This document shows, one piece after another, positions 16,827 through 24,425 of a stretch of DNA of 64,000 nucleotides. The stretch spans positions 32,542 through 96,541 of the forward strand of contig JACZJT010000065.1 of assembly GCA_014860445.1 (NCBI GenBank). Reading direction: 5' to 3'. The position numbers and the translations under genes are program-made. The notes under the pieces are model-generated. The model saw only the letters and a program-made list of their open reading frames with translations. It did not search any database and had not been told where the DNA came from. The stretch is from Burkholderiales bacterium (GTDB lineage: Bacteria; Pseudomonadota; Gammaproteobacteria; Burkholderiales; SG8-39). Position 1 is the first letter of the stretch, and each line of letters begins with the position of its first letter.

Positions 16827-18028
16827 GCGCCAAACGCCAATACTGGATGCTGGTCATCTCCGCAGCGCTGATACTCGCCGTGACCATGGGCCTGCGCAAT
16901 GCAATGGGCTTGTTCGTATCGCCGATCAACACCAATACCGGCCTGGGCATCGTCACAGTGAGTTTCGCGCTCGCCGTAGGCCAGTTCGTATGGGGCGCGG
17001 CCCAGCCGATTTTCGGCGCGCTCGCAGACCGTGCCGGCTCGTTCCGGATCATCGCGTTCGGTGCGGTGCTGCTCGCACTGGGCCTGGCGGCGACGCCGTT
17101 CATGACTTCCGGTCTCGGCCTGATTTTCTTCCTCGGCGTCGTTACTGCCGCGGGGGCGGGCGGGGGCAGTTTTTCCATTCTCATCGGCGCCGCGGCACAA
17201 CGCCTGCCGGCGGAACGCCGTGCCTTTGCCTCGGGCTTCATCAATGCGGGCGGTTCCTTCGGCCAGTTCGTGTTCGCGCCCTTGGCGCAAGTGCTGATCA
17301 GCGCCTTCGGCTGGATCACGGCGCTGCTCAGCCTGGCCGCCTCCGCCCTGCTCACCATCCCGCTGGCGCTGCCACTGCGCGACAAACACCAGGGCGGCCC
17401 GACGGTGCACGCGCCCGGCATCAGCCTGTCGGAACAAACGCTGGTCGCATTCAAGGACCGAAGCTATCTGTGCCTGCATGCGGGGTTTTTCACCTGCGGC
17501 TTTCACATCGCCTTCCTCGTGACCCACCTGCCCGGCGAAGTCGCCTTGTGCGGGCTCCCCGCCTCGGTCTCAGCCGCCTCGCTAGCGATCATCGGCCTGT
17601 TCAATATCGTCGGCAGCCTGGGCGTGGGCTGGCTCGCGCAGACCTACCGCATGAAGTACCTGTTGTTCTGGGTCTATGGCATCCGTGCCGTCGCGATCAC
17701 GTTCTACCTGATGGCGCCGCATACGGCGTTTACGTTTTATGTTTTCGCGGCCGTGCTGGGCCTGAGCTGGCTCGCCACGGTACCGCCGACAGCGGGCCTG
17801 GTGGGCAAGCTGTTCGGCGTGCGCTATCTCGCCACCCTGTTCGGGCTGACGCTGCTGTCACACCAGATCGGCGGCTTTTTCGGCGCGTGGCTGGGCGGGA
17901 TCGCGATCGCCTCAAGCGGCAACTACGACTGGATGTGGTACGCGGACATCGCGCTCGCGCTCGCGGCCGCCCTGGTCAACCTGCCGATACGCGAAGCACA
18001 GCCCAAACTCGCCGCGGCGGCGGCTTGA
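16823..18028 (+). CDS. MFS transporter
   Basis: This 401-residue major facilitator protein has 12 predicted helices. The segment between helices 2 and 3, AQPIFGALADRAGSFRII, holds the family's cytoplasmic motif A. The start at 16823 overlaps the marR stop (ATGA). The next genes encode an SDR and a hydroxychromene-carboxylate-isomerase-like protein, which points to uptake or export of an aromatic or related small organic acid. The substrate is not determined. Confidence 0.88.
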   Translation: MSAKRQYWMLVISAALILAVTMGLRNAMGLFVSPINTNTGLGIVTVSFALAVGQFVWGAAQPIFGALADRAGSFRIIAFGAVLLALGLAATPFMTSGLGLIFFLGVVTAAGAGGGSFSILIGAAAQRLPAERRAFASGFINAGGSFGQFVFAPLAQVLISAFGWITALLSLAASALLTIPLALPLRDKHQGGPTVHAPGISLSEQTLVAFKDRSYLCLHAGFFTCGFHIAFLVTHLPGEVALCGLPASVSAASLAIIGLFNIVGSLGVGWLAQTYRMKYLLFWVYGIRAVAITFYLMAPHTAFTFYVFAAVLGLSWLATVPPTAGLVGKLFGVRYLATLFGLTLLSHQIGGFFGAWLGGIAIASSGNYDWMWYADIALALAAALVNLPIREAQPKLAAAAA

Positions 18029-18057
18029 CCGCCAGTTGCATTGGGAGGGGATAAACC

Positions 18058-18786
18058 ATGAGCGAACAAAAAGCCGTCCTGGTCGTGGGCGCCGGCGATG
18101 CCACGGGCGGCGCGATCGCGCGCCGCTTCGCGCGTGAAGGCTACATCGCCTGCGTCACGCGGCGGCATGCCGACAAACTCGCGCCGCTGGTCGCGGCGAT
18201 TGAAGCCGCGGGCGGCGAAGCGCATCCCTTCGGTTCGGACGCGCGCAAGGAGAACGAGGTTATCGCGCTGTTCGCGCAGATCGAAAAGGACATCGCGCCG
18301 ATCGAGGTCGTGGTGTACAACATCGGCGCCAACGTGCGCTTTCCGATCACCGAGACCACGGCGCGGGTCTACTACAAGGTCTGGGAAATGGGCTGCTTCG
18401 GCGGCTTTCTGGTCGGGCGCGAGGCCGCGAGAACCATGCTGCCGCGCGGGCGCGGTTCGATTTTTTTCACCGGGGCGACCGCCAGCCTGCGCGGAAGCAG
18501 CGGGTTTGCCGCGTTTGCCGGCGCCAAGCACGGGCTGCGCTCGCTCGCCCAGAGCATGGCACGCGAACTGGGGCCAAAGGGCATCCACGTCGCGCAGCTG
18601 ATCATCGACGCGGCGATAGACACCGAGTTCATCCGCGAGAATTTCCCGCAGCGTTACGCCCTCAAGGACCAGGACGGTATTGTCGATCCCGATGCCATCG
18701 CCGAAAGCTACTGGCAGTTGCACCTGCAGCCGCGCAGCGCCTGGACCCATGAAATGGACCTGCGGCCGTGGATCGAATCCTGGTAA
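18058..18786 (+). CDS. SDR-like protein lacking the catalytic Tyr
   Basis: This 242-residue protein has a short-chain dehydrogenase fold with a modified nucleotide loop VVGAGDATGGAIARR and a Ser at the usual place (FTGATASLRGSSG). The expected Tyr-x3-Lys is Phe-Ala-Gly-Ala-Lys (GFAAFAGAKHGLR, codon TTT at about 18514), so normal SDR proton transfer by Tyr is not possible. Similar FAxAK sequences occur in a recognisable SDR subgroup, so this is likely a subfamily trait and not a recent mutation. It might be a reductase with another acid, or a non-catalytic binding protein. It lies between the MFS gene and the isomerase gene. Confidence 0.85.
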   Translation: MSEQKAVLVVGAGDATGGAIARRFAREGYIACVTRRHADKLAPLVAAIEAAGGEAHPFGSDARKENEVIALFAQIEKDIAPIEVVVYNIGANVRFPITETTARVYYKVWEMGCFGGFLVGREAARTMLPRGRGSIFFTGATASLRGSSGFAAFAGAKHGLRSLAQSMARELGPKGIHVAQLIIDAAIDTEFIRENFPQRYALKDQDGIVDPDAIAESYWQLHLQPRSAWTHEMDLRPWIESW

Positions 18787-18813
18787 AGAGCACACCCTGA
18801 CGGAGCGAACGAG

Positions 18814-19404
18814 ATGACGAAAACAGTCGAGTTCTACTTTGATTTCGGCAGCCCCTATTCCTACCTGGCCTACAAAGCGCTGCCGGGAATCGCGGCGGCG
18901 CAGGGCGCGCAGATCGTCTGGCGCCCGATGCTGCTCGGCGGCGTATTCAAGGCCACCGGCAATCACAGCCCGATCGAGATTCCCGCGAAGGGAAAATGGC
19001 TGAGCCAGGATCTGCAGCGCTGGGCGAAGCGCTACCGCGCGGTGTTCAGGAACAACCCGCATTTCCCGGTCAACACGCTGGTGTTGATGCGCGGCGCGAC
19101 CGGATTGCAGATGCGCGGGACGGACTTCGACAAGTACGTCGAGGCGATGTTTCGCGCCATGTGGGAGACGCCGCGCAATCTGGGCGAACCGGCGGAAATC
19201 GCCGCGGTGCTGGGCGAGGCCGGATTCGACGCCGCGGCCTTCCTGGCCCTCGTGAACGACGCGCAGGTGAAAGATCAGCTCAAGAAGAACACGGACGAGG
19301 CCGTGGCGCGCGGCGTGTTCGGCGCACCGACCTTCTTCGTCGGCGACGAAATGTTCTGGGGCCAGGACCGGCTCGATTTCGTCGCCGAGGCGCTGGCCGG
19401 TTAA
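18814..19404 (+). CDS. 2-hydroxychromene-2-carboxylate isomerase-like (DsbA-fold) protein
   Basis: The 196-residue product has a kappa-class-GST/DsbA fold: FYFDFGSPYSYLAYKALP at 6-23, with the Ser that replaces the DsbA Cys, and the C-terminal GVFGAPTFFVGDEMFWGQDR typical of HCCA isomerases. Characterised members use glutathione to isomerise an intermediate of naphthalene catabolism; many homologues act on unknown substrates. It is the last gene of the MarR operon, 27 bases after the SDR gene. Confidence 0.88.
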   Translation: MTKTVEFYFDFGSPYSYLAYKALPGIAAAQGAQIVWRPMLLGGVFKATGNHSPIEIPAKGKWLSQDLQRWAKRYRAVFRNNPHFPVNTLVLMRGATGLQMRGTDFDKYVEAMFRAMWETPRNLGEPAEIAAVLGEAGFDAAAFLALVNDAQVKDQLKKNTDEAVARGVFGAPTFFVGDEMFWGQDRLDFVAEALAG

Positions 19405-19483
19405 CCGGACCTGTGCCGGACCGTCAACCGGCCAAATGCGGTTTTTGTGAACAAGTTGGCATATTGACGCGAAAACATCTGCA

Positions 19484-19503
19484 TATAGCCTCATTCGGCT
19501 ATA
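19484..19503. other. Small perfect hairpin in the 19.4-19.6 kb gap
   Basis: TATAGCC and GGCTATA are perfect 7-base arms around a 6-base loop. The hairpin lies in the gap between the isomerase gene and the response regulator gene. It has no T-run, so it is more likely an operator or an RNA structure than a terminator. Nothing else is recognised in the surrounding gap. Confidence 0.4.
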
Positions 19504-19652
19504 CGAGGTAGCATCGGGGGCATATTATGCGGCACCCAAGCGCGGGGGGCCGCTACTGCACGCGCGGAGACCTGAGTCGCGAAAGAGCACGGACCGCGCC
19601 GCGGCGAATGAATATTCACCAATTGAATCGGGATCATCTGCACCACGCCGCT

Positions 19653-20042
19653 ATGCAAGACAAGCCCAAGCCCCGCATTCTGATCATCGATGACAATCGC
19701 GGCTTTCGCGAACTGATGCGCATCATGCTATCGAACGAAGGCTACGCGGTGCAGGAAGCGGAAGATGCCATTGAAGGCGGCAAGGCGATGCTCGCTGTCC
19801 AACCCGATCTGGTCATTTGCGACATCGACATGCCTTACATGAACGGCCTGGAACTGCTGTCGGCACTACGCTCGGATTCCAGTACCGCCTCCATAAAAGT
19901 ACTGCTGGTCTCGGGACGCAAAGACATCGAGACCCTGACCAAGGCGGAGGAATTCGGTGCGCTGGATTACCTCGTAAAACCGGTCACCCGCGAACGACTG
20001 CTGGAATCGATAGAAGCCTGCCTGAAGCGAACCAGCGGTTGA
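19653..20042 (+). CDS. Single-domain response regulator
   Basis: From 19653 the product is about 129 residues and consists only of a CheY-like receiver. It has the acidic pair IIDDN near residue 12, the phospho-acceptor Asp in DLVICDIDMPYMNG, the Ser in VLLVSGRKD and the Lys in DYLVKPVTRERL. No output domain follows, so it acts by protein contact or phosphotransfer. An upstream in-frame ATG at 19608 would add 15 residues; no clear ribosome site decides between them. No histidine kinase is adjacent. The c-di-GMP receptor LapD lies 2 kb downstream, but no direct link is shown. Confidence 0.82.
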   Translation: MQDKPKPRILIIDDNRGFRELMRIMLSNEGYAVQEAEDAIEGGKAMLAVQPDLVICDIDMPYMNGLELLSALRSDSSTASIKVLLVSGRKDIETLTKAEEFGALDYLVKPVTRERLLESIEACLKRTSG

Positions 20043-20180
20043 AACGATTCGACTTCACACTGATCGACTTTCTCCACTAACGAGAACATCGAACCCGGGT
20101 GCGTCCGTCGGACGCGGGCCGAAACCGTTACCATGGGGCGCAGGCGCACGCCCCCAATACTCCCCATGGAAATATAGTCG

Positions 20181-20915
20181 ATGACCAGCGTCCAGCTTCT
20201 GATTCTCGGTGGGGCGTTCACCGGCGGGTTTGTTTCGGGATTGACGGGTTTCGGCACCGGCCTGACCGCGCTTCCCTTCTGGCTCGCCGCGGTAACGCCG
20301 CAATTCGCCGCGCCGCTCGTGATGGCCTGCTCGCTGGTTGCGCAACTGCAAACGCTGCCGGCGATCTGGCATGCGATCGATTTCAAGCGCGTGCGGCCTT
20401 TCGTGTTGGGCGGGCTGGCAGGCGTGCCTTTCGGCGCCTACCTTCTGCCTTACGTACCGGTCGCGGCCTTCAAGGCCGGCGTCGGCCTGCTGCTCATCGC
20501 CTATTGCAGCTTCCTGCTCATTGGCCAGTTGCGCTTCAAGCTCACTTGGGGTGGCGCCATCGCCGACGGCATGATCGGCCTGGGCGGCGGCATCCTGGGC
20601 GGCGTGGCGGGACTGTCGGGACCGCTCCCGACGATATGGGCCGGCCTCAGGGGCTGGGGCAAAGACGCCAAGCGCGGCGTGTTCCAGGTGTTCAACCTGT
20701 CCATACTCGCCTTCGCGCTGGTATCCCAAAGCGTCGCCGGATTGATCAACGCGGACTGGGGCCGACTGTTTCTGCTTGCCCTGCCGGGCACGCTCGCGGG
20801 CGCCTGGCTTGGACGGCGTCTCTACGCAAGACTCAGCGACCGGCGCTTCGACAACGCGATTCTGATTCTGCTGCTGATCTCCGGCGTATCCTTGCTGCGT
20901 TCGGCATTCCGCTGA
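20181..20915 (+). CDS. TauE/SafE family sulfite/anion exporter
   Basis: This 244-residue inner-membrane protein has about eight hydrophobic segments and two similar halves: GGAFTGGFVSGLTGFGTGLT near the start and GLGGGILGGVAGLSGPLPT at about 130-150, the repeated Gly-rich motifs of TauE/SafE. Members export sulfite or organosulfonates, but substrates vary. The gene stands alone, between the response regulator and the lapG operon. Confidence 0.87.
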   Translation: MTSVQLLILGGAFTGGFVSGLTGFGTGLTALPFWLAAVTPQFAAPLVMACSLVAQLQTLPAIWHAIDFKRVRPFVLGGLAGVPFGAYLLPYVPVAAFKAGVGLLLIAYCSFLLIGQLRFKLTWGGAIADGMIGLGGGILGGVAGLSGPLPTIWAGLRGWGKDAKRGVFQVFNLSILAFALVSQSVAGLINADWGRLFLLALPGTLAGAWLGRRLYARLSDRRFDNAILILLLISGVSLLRSAFR

Positions 20916-20918
20916 GCA

Positions 20919-20948
20919 TTGCGCAGCTGCATGCCGCGAGAATAGTAT
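20919..20948 (+). promoter_or_regulatory. Candidate promoter of the small ORF-lapG-lapD operon
   Basis: TTGCGC (20919-20924) and TAGTAT (20943-20948) are separated by 18 bases. The start point would be near 20955, about 25 bases before the small ORF's ATG. The match is moderate. Confidence 0.3.
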
Positions 20949-20979
20949 GGCGTCTGCGGCTACAGCGTGAGGAGCGAGA

Positions 20980-21105
20980 ATGGGTGCAGGAAGCAGCGAA
21001 CTCATTTGGTTAACGGTTAGCGAAGCCGGGGCGCTTGCCGCAGCGTCACTGCTCGAAGAAAAATTTGCCATCGCCGCGCACATGCCAATTGAACCTGCCG
21101 GATGA
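20980..21105 (+). CDS. Predicted 41-residue small protein coupled to lapG
   Basis: ATG at 20980 is preceded by a good ribosome site (GTGAGGAGCGAGA), and the 42-codon frame ends in a TGA that overlaps the lapG ATG by ATGA. The peptide starts MGAGSSELIWLTVSEAGAL and ends HMPIEPAG. It is acidic, helix-prone in the middle (ALAAASLLEEKFAIAAH) and has no signal peptide or membrane helix. lapG itself has no visible ribosome site, so translation of this frame would deliver ribosomes to it. It may be a functional small protein or a pure coupling leader; homology could not be tested. Confidence 0.5.
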   Translation: MGAGSSELIWLTVSEAGALAAASLLEEKFAIAAHMPIEPAG

Positions 21106-21857
21106 AGCAGCACGTTTTCCGATTGCCACTCGGAAACAGTGCAGCCGGCTGCTCATGGACGAGGTCAATCGCGAAGCTGGCTGCGCTCAGCGTGCTGCTC
21201 GGGACGGCGATCGCCTTTGCACAATCGATTCCGGACCTCGGGTTCACCACTAAAGTGAGCTCCGCGCTCGTAACACGGTACACGAGCCGGTTTGGCCCGC
21301 CAGTCCCGCGGCGATTCGCGCCGTGGATGCAATTCGCAAAGGAGCAGAAGTCGAAACCGTTCTCGCAGCACCTGGATTCTGCGCAGGGGCGCGAGGCCGA
21401 CGCGCTTCAGATCGTCAACGACGCCATCAACAGCAAGATGAAATGGCTGGACGACAATGTGCACTGGGGCGTGGAAGACTACTGGGCGACGCCGGCCGAA
21501 TCGATTGCCAGCGCAGGCGGGGATTGCGAGGATTATTCGATCGCGAAATACTATATGCTGAAGGAACTCGGCGTACCGCTCGCGCGCATGCGTATCACCT
21601 ACGTGCGCGCCCTGACACTCAAGGGACAGGCGCACATGGTACTCGCCTATTTTTCGACGCCCGATGCCGAGCCGCTCATACTTGACAATCTGGATGGCCG
21701 CGTACGCCCGGCATCGCAACGCACGGACCTGGATCCGGTCTACAGTTTCAATGACGATGAAGTGCAAATTGTAAAAGGCGGAAAGCGCGGCAGGCCCTCA
21801 CAAATCCGCAGCTGGCTCGCCGTTCAGGAGCGCCTTGTTGCCGAGAGCCGGACCTAA
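21102..21857 (+). CDS. lapG: LapG-type periplasmic cysteine protease (BTLCP)
   Basis: This 251-residue bacterial transglutaminase-like Cys protease has a signal peptide with an unusually long n-region (core LAALSVLLGTAIAFA, about residues 27-41). The catalytic Cys is in AGGDCEDYSIAKYYML, the His in GQAHMVLAYF and the Asp in LILDNLDG. LapG cleaves the N-terminal region of large RTX adhesins and releases biofilm cells unless it is held by LapD. The lapD gene follows 21 bases later, which makes the assignment firm. Neither the adhesin nor its type I secretion genes are in the window. Confidence 0.9.
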   Translation: MKQHVFRLPLGNSAAGCSWTRSIAKLAALSVLLGTAIAFAQSIPDLGFTTKVSSALVTRYTSRFGPPVPRRFAPWMQFAKEQKSKPFSQHLDSAQGREADALQIVNDAINSKMKWLDDNVHWGVEDYWATPAESIASAGGDCEDYSIAKYYMLKELGVPLARMRITYVRALTLKGQAHMVLAYFSTPDAEPLILDNLDGRVRPASQRTDLDPVYSFNDDEVQIVKGGKRGRPSQIRSWLAVQERLVAESRT

Positions 21858-21878
21858 GTACAGGAGCAGGAACCCGCC

Positions 21879-23825
21879 ATGACACTCGCACGCCAGCTTT
21901 TTGCCGGAATTTTCACGGCGTTCATCGCGCTGCTCATCGGCATCGAAGGCATATACGTCTGGTCGGCGCGCAGCCATCTGGAGGAACAGCTCGATGCCCA
22001 TGCGAACGAAACTGCCACTTCGCTTGCACTGTCGCTGGGTGCGCGCGCGGGCACGCTAGACGCGTCCCTGGTCAATATCATGGTCAACCCGGTGTTCGAC
22101 CGCGGCCATTTCCAATCGATCGAGGTGCGCTCGCCCGGTGGCGAACGCGTGTTCGGCCGCAAGCTGGAGGGCGGGGAAATCGACGTGCCCGGATGGTTCA
22201 TCGCGCTCGTTCCGCTCCAGGGCCCGCGTGGGGAAGCCCTGATCACGGCCGGCTGGAAGCAACTCGGCAAGGTCATCGTTCAGGTCCATCCGGGTTACGC
22301 CTATGTGCAGCTCTACGACACCGCGCTCGCGACGCTGATCTGGCTCGCCGTGCTGTTCGCAATTGCGCTGCTCGCAGTTCGCCATTACCTCGCCGGTATC
22401 CTCAAACCGCTGCAGGAAATTGAGCAAACGGCACTTGCCATCAGCAACCGCAATTTCATCTCGATCGCAGTCGAACCCCGCACCCGCGAACTGCAACGCG
22501 TTACGCACGCAATGAACAGCCTTTCGTCGAAAATCCGCGACGCGATCGCGCACGAGTCCGAACGCGCAGAGCGCCTGCGCAAGGAAGCGTTCGAAGATCC
22601 GCTGACCGGTCGACTCAACCGGCGCGGATTCGAGCAGTCGGTCGCCGCAATGCTCGAAACCAGCGGCGAAATCCATTCCGGCGCGCTGGCGCTGTTTTTC
22701 GTAACGGGATTGGAGGAGGTAAACCGCGTGTTCGGCCTGTCAAGCGGGGACGATATCCTGAAGCACCTAGCCGACGCGCTTGCCGAACCTGGCTCGCAGG
22801 TTCCCGCTATCGTCGGGCGGTGGCAGGGACCGACGCTGGCAGCGTTCATGCCGAACATCGAGGCGAAGGCGGCGCAGGCATGGGCGGACGGCCTTTGCAG
22901 GGATTTCTCCACGCGACTGCGCGAACAGGGCATGGCCGAGAACGTCGTTCTATCCAGCGGCATTACCCATTTCCGGGAGGACACGGTCACGCTGGCCCGA
23001 ATCGCGCAGGCCGCCGAGGGCGCACTCGCCGGCGCCATTAAAAAAGGCGGCGCGCTCATGGACCCACTGCAGAGCGGCGCGCGGGCTTCCGATGTGGACC
23101 TCAAATCGGAAATCGAGTCGGCGATTGCGGCAAACCGCATCACCCTGCTTGGGCAAAAAGTGATGTCTCTGCCCGATCGCGCCATTCTGCAGATGGAATT
23201 ATTGTCCAGCCTGTCCGGCGGAGATGGCCAGGCCATCCCCGCAGGGACTTTCGTCCCGATCGCCAGCCAGCACGGCTTGCTGGCCTCGCTCGACAGAAAG
23301 GTGGTCGAACATGCCGTCGCGGCACTGGAGCGAATCAAATCGCTGCCCGGAACAGTGAGCGTGAACATATCCATGCAGAGCATAGGGGACAACGGCTTTC
23401 GCAGCGCGCTCAGGGACCTGCTCCTGAAGAAAAAAGCAATATCGGGACGACTTGTTTTCGAGATCACCGGCTACGCTGCCAGCCGCCTGCCCGACCTGAC
23501 CAAGGCGTTCTCGAATGAATTGCGCAGACTGGGCGCTCGTGTCGCGCTCGACAATTTCGACCTCGACCGCAATTCGATGGCAATTGCGCACGAACTGCTG
23601 CCCACCTACATCAAACTGGCGCCCGCATTCACGCAGCAGATCGCCGTGCGCGACGACCTGCGCTTCATCGTCGAGGCGATGGTGAGGATGCTGCAACCGC
23701 TGGAGATTCCGCTGATTGCGCAGGGCGTGGAGGACGCGAGCACCATCGGCATTCTGGCCGAACTCGGTCTTTCGGCTTATCAGGGCTATGCAGGGGGCCG
23801 GCCGGAGCCCTTGCCCAAGTCCTGA
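21879..23825 (+). CDS. lapD: LapD-type c-di-GMP receptor with degenerate GGDEF and EAL domains
   Basis: The 648-residue inner-membrane protein begins with a transmembrane helix (about 8-28) and a periplasmic LapD/MoxY-type domain to about 148. A second helix (about 150-168) and a HAMP-like segment with KPLQEIEQTALAIS follow. The GGDEF domain (about 240-395) has SGDD in place of GGDEF. In the EAL domain (about 405-645) EAL is ELL, the DDFGTG loop is DNFDLD and the Lys-Ile-Asp triplet is KLA. It should therefore bind c-di-GMP without making or degrading it, and signal to the periplasm by binding LapG, as in Pseudomonas LapD. It lies directly behind lapG. Confidence 0.9.
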   Translation: MTLARQLFAGIFTAFIALLIGIEGIYVWSARSHLEEQLDAHANETATSLALSLGARAGTLDASLVNIMVNPVFDRGHFQSIEVRSPGGERVFGRKLEGGEIDVPGWFIALVPLQGPRGEALITAGWKQLGKVIVQVHPGYAYVQLYDTALATLIWLAVLFAIALLAVRHYLAGILKPLQEIEQTALAISNRNFISIAVEPRTRELQRVTHAMNSLSSKIRDAIAHESERAERLRKEAFEDPLTGRLNRRGFEQSVAAMLETSGEIHSGALALFFVTGLEEVNRVFGLSSGDDILKHLADALAEPGSQVPAIVGRWQGPTLAAFMPNIEAKAAQAWADGLCRDFSTRLREQGMAENVVLSSGITHFREDTVTLARIAQAAEGALAGAIKKGGALMDPLQSGARASDVDLKSEIESAIAANRITLLGQKVMSLPDRAILQMELLSSLSGGDGQAIPAGTFVPIASQHGLLASLDRKVVEHAVAALERIKSLPGTVSVNISMQSIGDNGFRSALRDLLLKKKAISGRLVFEITGYAASRLPDLTKAFSNELRRLGARVALDNFDLDRNSMAIAHELLPTYIKLAPAFTQQIAVRDDLRFIVEAMVRMLQPLEIPLIAQGVEDASTIGILAELGLSAYQGYAGGRPEPLPKS

Positions 23826-23922
23826 GCGCCGCTTCCTTTTCACGCGCCGGCTCGCGGCAAAGCGCCGGCTGGCGCCTTGTAACGCACGCCACGGCACGCA
23901 AGCCCCGGTTCATGCATTTGCC

Positions 23923-23951
23923 TTGACAGTATCTGCCTAGGCAATTAGCAT
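23923..23951 (+). promoter_or_regulatory. Sigma70-type promoter of the marR-efflux operon
   Basis: TTGACA (23923-23928), a 17-base spacer and TAGCAT (23946-23951) form one of the best promoter matches in the window. Initiation would be near 23958, about 24 bases before the marR ATG at 23982. It drives marR and the three efflux genes. Confidence 0.65.
23934..23943. promoter_or_regulatory. Palindromic MarR operator inside the promoter spacer
   Basis: TGCCTAGGCA is a perfect 10-base palindrome that occupies the spacer between -35 and -10. A regulator bound here would block RNA polymerase. The neighbouring marR gene is the obvious candidate, giving autorepression and inducible efflux. Confidence 0.6.
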
Positions 23952-23981
23952 CCATTCCCCGATTCACACCGGTGTTTCGCG

Positions 23982-24425
23982 ATGCAGGCCATTTACGACA
24001 TCGAGACCTTCCGCCCCAGCCAGGCGATCGGCGCGCACATCGGCCGCGCGCGCCGCACCATCGTCGAGGCGATCAATCAGCAACTCGCGCCGCTGGACAT
24101 CAGCCATGCGCAATGGATTGTGGTCATGCTGCTGGGAGACGGCGTGGCCACGACAGCCACCGAGTTGTGCAAAATCCTCATCTATGATCCGGGCGCGATG
24201 ACGCGGCTGCTCGACCGGCTGGAAAAAAAAGGTGTGCTGCGCCGCGTGCGTACCGGCAGCGACCGCAGGGCGGTGCGCCTGCAACTCACCGCCGAGGGCA
24301 AGAAGCTGTACCCCAAAATCCTCGCGGCGCTGGTGCAGGTGTTCAACCGGCTGCTGCACGGATTCACTAAGACCGAGGTGCGCCAACTCGAGCAGCTCCT
24401 GGTGCGCATGGTCGCCAACGCATGA
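23982..24425 (+). CDS. MarR family regulator of the efflux operon
   Basis: The 147-residue regulator has a recognition-helix region ATELCKILIYDPGAMTRLLDR at about 57-77, then a wing with RTGSDRRAVRLQLTAEGKK, where the DRR pair is the usual MarR wing. It overlaps the outer-membrane component gene by 4 bases. The operator at 23934-23943 suggests it represses its own operon and is released by a substrate of the pump, as for EmrR/MprA. The inducer is unknown. Confidence 0.9.
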   Translation: MQAIYDIETFRPSQAIGAHIGRARRTIVEAINQQLAPLDISHAQWIVVMLLGDGVATTATELCKILIYDPGAMTRLLDRLEKKGVLRRVRTGSDRRAVRLQLTAEGKKLYPKILAALVQVFNRLLHGFTKTEVRQLEQLLVRMVANA

